DNA of 64,000 bases from Brachypodium distachyon. Its lineage: Eukaryota > Streptophyta > Magnoliopsida > Poales > Poaceae. The stretch's first letter is position 1. Each line of letters opens with the position of its first letter. Positions 62,301 through 64,000 of this stretch are shown here, one piece after another. The notes under the pieces are model-generated. The model worked only from the letters and a program-made list of their open reading frames with translations, was not told the DNA's origin and did no database searches. A program made the position numbers and the translations under genes. The DNA is taken from positions 13,702,001 to 13,766,000 of the forward strand of contig NC_016133.3 of the NCBI RefSeq assembly GCF_000005505.3, in the 5' to 3' direction.

Positions 62301-62930
62301 TTTCTAAAGTCGTCCTTTGTCTTCTTGCACAACAAGCACACTTTGTTTTCCGAATTTGTGAAGATTTTTTGCGGGAATTTCACCTGACGGCATGACAGGC
62401 CGTTTCACTACGAACGGAAAACTGCTCTTTGTCATCAGTGAAACTCAGCAGCTTCCAGTCTTCACCATGTGTTTGTCTACGAATTGTACCGGTGTTTCTA
62501 AAAAAACGTAAAAATTGTTGAACTCGCGAGATTTTGGCACTGTTAGCCTTTTTTTATGAATTTTGCGAAACTTCACAAGACGTCGTTCAAGTTTTACCGG
62601 TTTCAAAGAAAATTTTCATGTTTCGGGTGAGGCTTCATATTCTGTGAAGGAACTAATCAAAGTTTTGGTTTGTGTGAATCGTTGGATTGTTTGGCTAATT
62701 TTTATTCAGGTATGTTTGGTAGGTTTGGAGAAAATACCCAACAAAATCAAAAGATACGGTTTATGGTTTAAATCTTACATTGACAAAAAGATTTTTATGT
62801 TATGAGTGATGGTTAGAATTTTATTACGCTAAATGTGTAAAAGGATCTATCCGAGGTTTTCGGAAAAAGCTGGACTGATGGGTCAAATATATATGGTACG
62901 CCCGCGGAAGAAAGCTAATAAATACAAAGA
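62301..62930. other. Intergenic AT-rich region
   Basis: No coding frame with recognisable content and no MITE ends were found. Confidence 0.4.
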
Positions 62931-63315
62931 TACGCGATATTTTTCCAGCTGGAGAACATAAATGCTGATATTGAAACGCAATATTTCCGGCTAAAGAACG
63001 TAAATGGGACCTCGCTAAGCAATATTTTTCTAGCTAAAGATCATAAATGGTCACCTCGCTACGCGATATTTTTCTAGCTAAAGATCATAAATGATTACCT
63101 CGCTGCGCAATAATTTTCCGGCTAAAGATCATAAATGTTTACCTCACGACGCATATTTTTCAGCTAGAAGAAAATAAATATCGATATTGCGACGCAATTT
63201 TTCCAGCTAAAGATCATAAATGTTTGCTACGCAATATTTTTTTTCAGCGAAAACAACATAAATGTTTACCTCGCTGCGCATTATTGTTCCAGCTAAAGAA
63301 CATAAATGTCAATCT
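62931..63315. repeat. Minisatellite, about nine copies of a 43-bp unit
   Basis: The phrase ACGCAATATTTTTC then AGCTAAAGATCATAAATG returns at about 62932, 62976, 63017, 63061, 63105, 63148, 63192, 63229 and 63276 (steps of 38-45 bases). The copies are diverged but share the CGC-ATATTT and CTAAAGA-CATAAATG cores. Confidence 0.85.
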
Positions 63316-63482
63316 TGCCGATAATAGAGAAAAGCAAGCCGCGAGGCTCGGCCCGGGTACACGATAGATGTCCCGACCCATGATAGAGGCAAACCTGACG
63401 GATCTAGAAGCGGCTGGCATGAACACAAAGCGGCAAACTGACCGTGTTTATATGAATACTAATTTCTATCGTTGCGCACAAA

Positions 63483-63822
63483 CTTCACCATCAACTCCTG
63501 ACTACTAACAGCATGTAAAATGCAAGCTTAAGGTGGTGTCCATAAAATTAAACTTGTTTATTCAGAAATCTGAAATATCGTTGCTTCTCTAGGAAAGAGG
63601 TGCCAAAAGCACCTGCCCTATAGAGAGAGAAGGAGCACCACCTTAAGCTTGCATGTAAAATGCAAGCTTCACCATCAACTCCTGACTACTAACAGCATGT
63701 AAAATGCAAGCTTAAGGTGGTGTCCATAAAATTAAACTTGTTTATTCCGAAATCTGAAATATCGTTGCTTCTCTAGGAAAGAGGTGCCAAAAGCACCTGC
63801 CCTATAGAGAGAGAAGGAGCAC
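63483..63822. repeat. 184-bp tandem duplication with embedded inverted repeats
   Basis: The unit beginning CTTCACCATCAACTCCTG at 63483 recurs at 63667 almost unchanged; the second copy is cut at 63822. In the first copy an 18-bp perfect inverted repeat (63521-63538 and 63636-63653) encloses about 97 bp, as in a small MITE. At the join, AAGCTTGCAT-GTAAA-ATGCAAGCTT forms a 10-bp hairpin. Confidence 0.85.
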
Positions 63823-64000
63823 GGGATAGGCTTGGGGGGTGGGGGGACATGTTTTTAAACGATCGAGCTAATAATTATTAATTAACAAAAAATCACCCCC
63901 TTTGTCTCGGTCCCTGCATATAAAAACAGCCATAGATATTTAAACAAAGAGCGATTTTTATAAGCACCTTATTAAGCACCCTCCATTATACATGCGCTAA

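Noticed and set aside
61228..62307. 359-codon plus-strand open frame
   Set aside because: It is antisense to the first ATXR3 exon and its promoter; the Ser/Pro/Arg-rich translation is a by-product of GC-rich DNA.
62931..63315. Possible CRISPR-like array
   Set aside because: Repeats and spacers are not distinct: the whole 43-bp unit is repeated with drift, and this is plant nuclear DNA.

Overview
This window is nuclear DNA of a flowering plant, almost certainly a grass. The evidence is spliced genes with GT-AG introns, GC-rich first exons, many Stowaway-type MITEs ending in CTCCCTCC and flanked by TA, a CACTA (En/Spm) element and a Ty1/copia element, plus plant-specific genes (ATXR3, WPP-domain RanGAP, GEK1/DTD2). 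Gene models were spliced by eye: exon edges were chosen by splice consensus, unbroken reading frame and recalled family sequence.

Layout. 1-10443 is nested transposons. An intact copia polyprotein (18-3959) with its 3' LTR (3995-5323) is followed by the degenerate right part of a CACTA element (5324-10443, TNP/Ulp1-protease type), into which a solo copy of the same LTR is inserted (7137-8465, 5-bp target duplication). 10444-12880 holds a small two-helix membrane-protein gene and one MITE. 12894-14741 is a polyubiquitin gene whose first ubiquitin unit is broken. From 16 kb to 61.6 kb five of six recognised or modelled host genes lie on the minus strand: a hAT-transposase-derived gene with two BED fingers (16118-19516), a small basic coiled-coil protein (23292-24244), a RING-containing SNF2 helicase of the HLTF/CHR27-CHR28 type (24975-31702, 10 coding exons), the D-aminoacyl-tRNA deacylase DTD2/GEK1 (35670-41538, 9 exons), RanGAP (43103-44722, uninterrupted CDS) and the H3K4 methyltransferase ATXR3/SDG2 (51059-61601, 20 coding exons). 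The exception is a plus-strand CCCH zinc-finger/RRM gene (45909-49180, 7 exons) that diverges from RanGAP. The last 2 kb is intergenic, with a 43-bp minisatellite and a 184-bp tandem duplication.

The genes do not form an operon-like system. They are independent housekeeping and chromatin genes (histone methylation, chromatin remodelling, nucleocytoplasmic transport, tRNA proofreading, ubiquitin supply) separated by small transposons. I see no CRISPR array, no recognisable tRNA or rRNA gene and no convincing new multi-gene system. The points most worth a second look are the polyubiquitin gene with a broken first unit and substitutions in normally invariant ubiquitin positions, the hAT-derived protein that appears to have lost its catalytic residues, the solo LTR almost identical to its neighbour, an 891-bp palindromic element with a 7-bp target duplication, a roughly 510-bp inverted-repeat element carrying a gene-leader-like insert, and a GC-AG intron in ATXR3.
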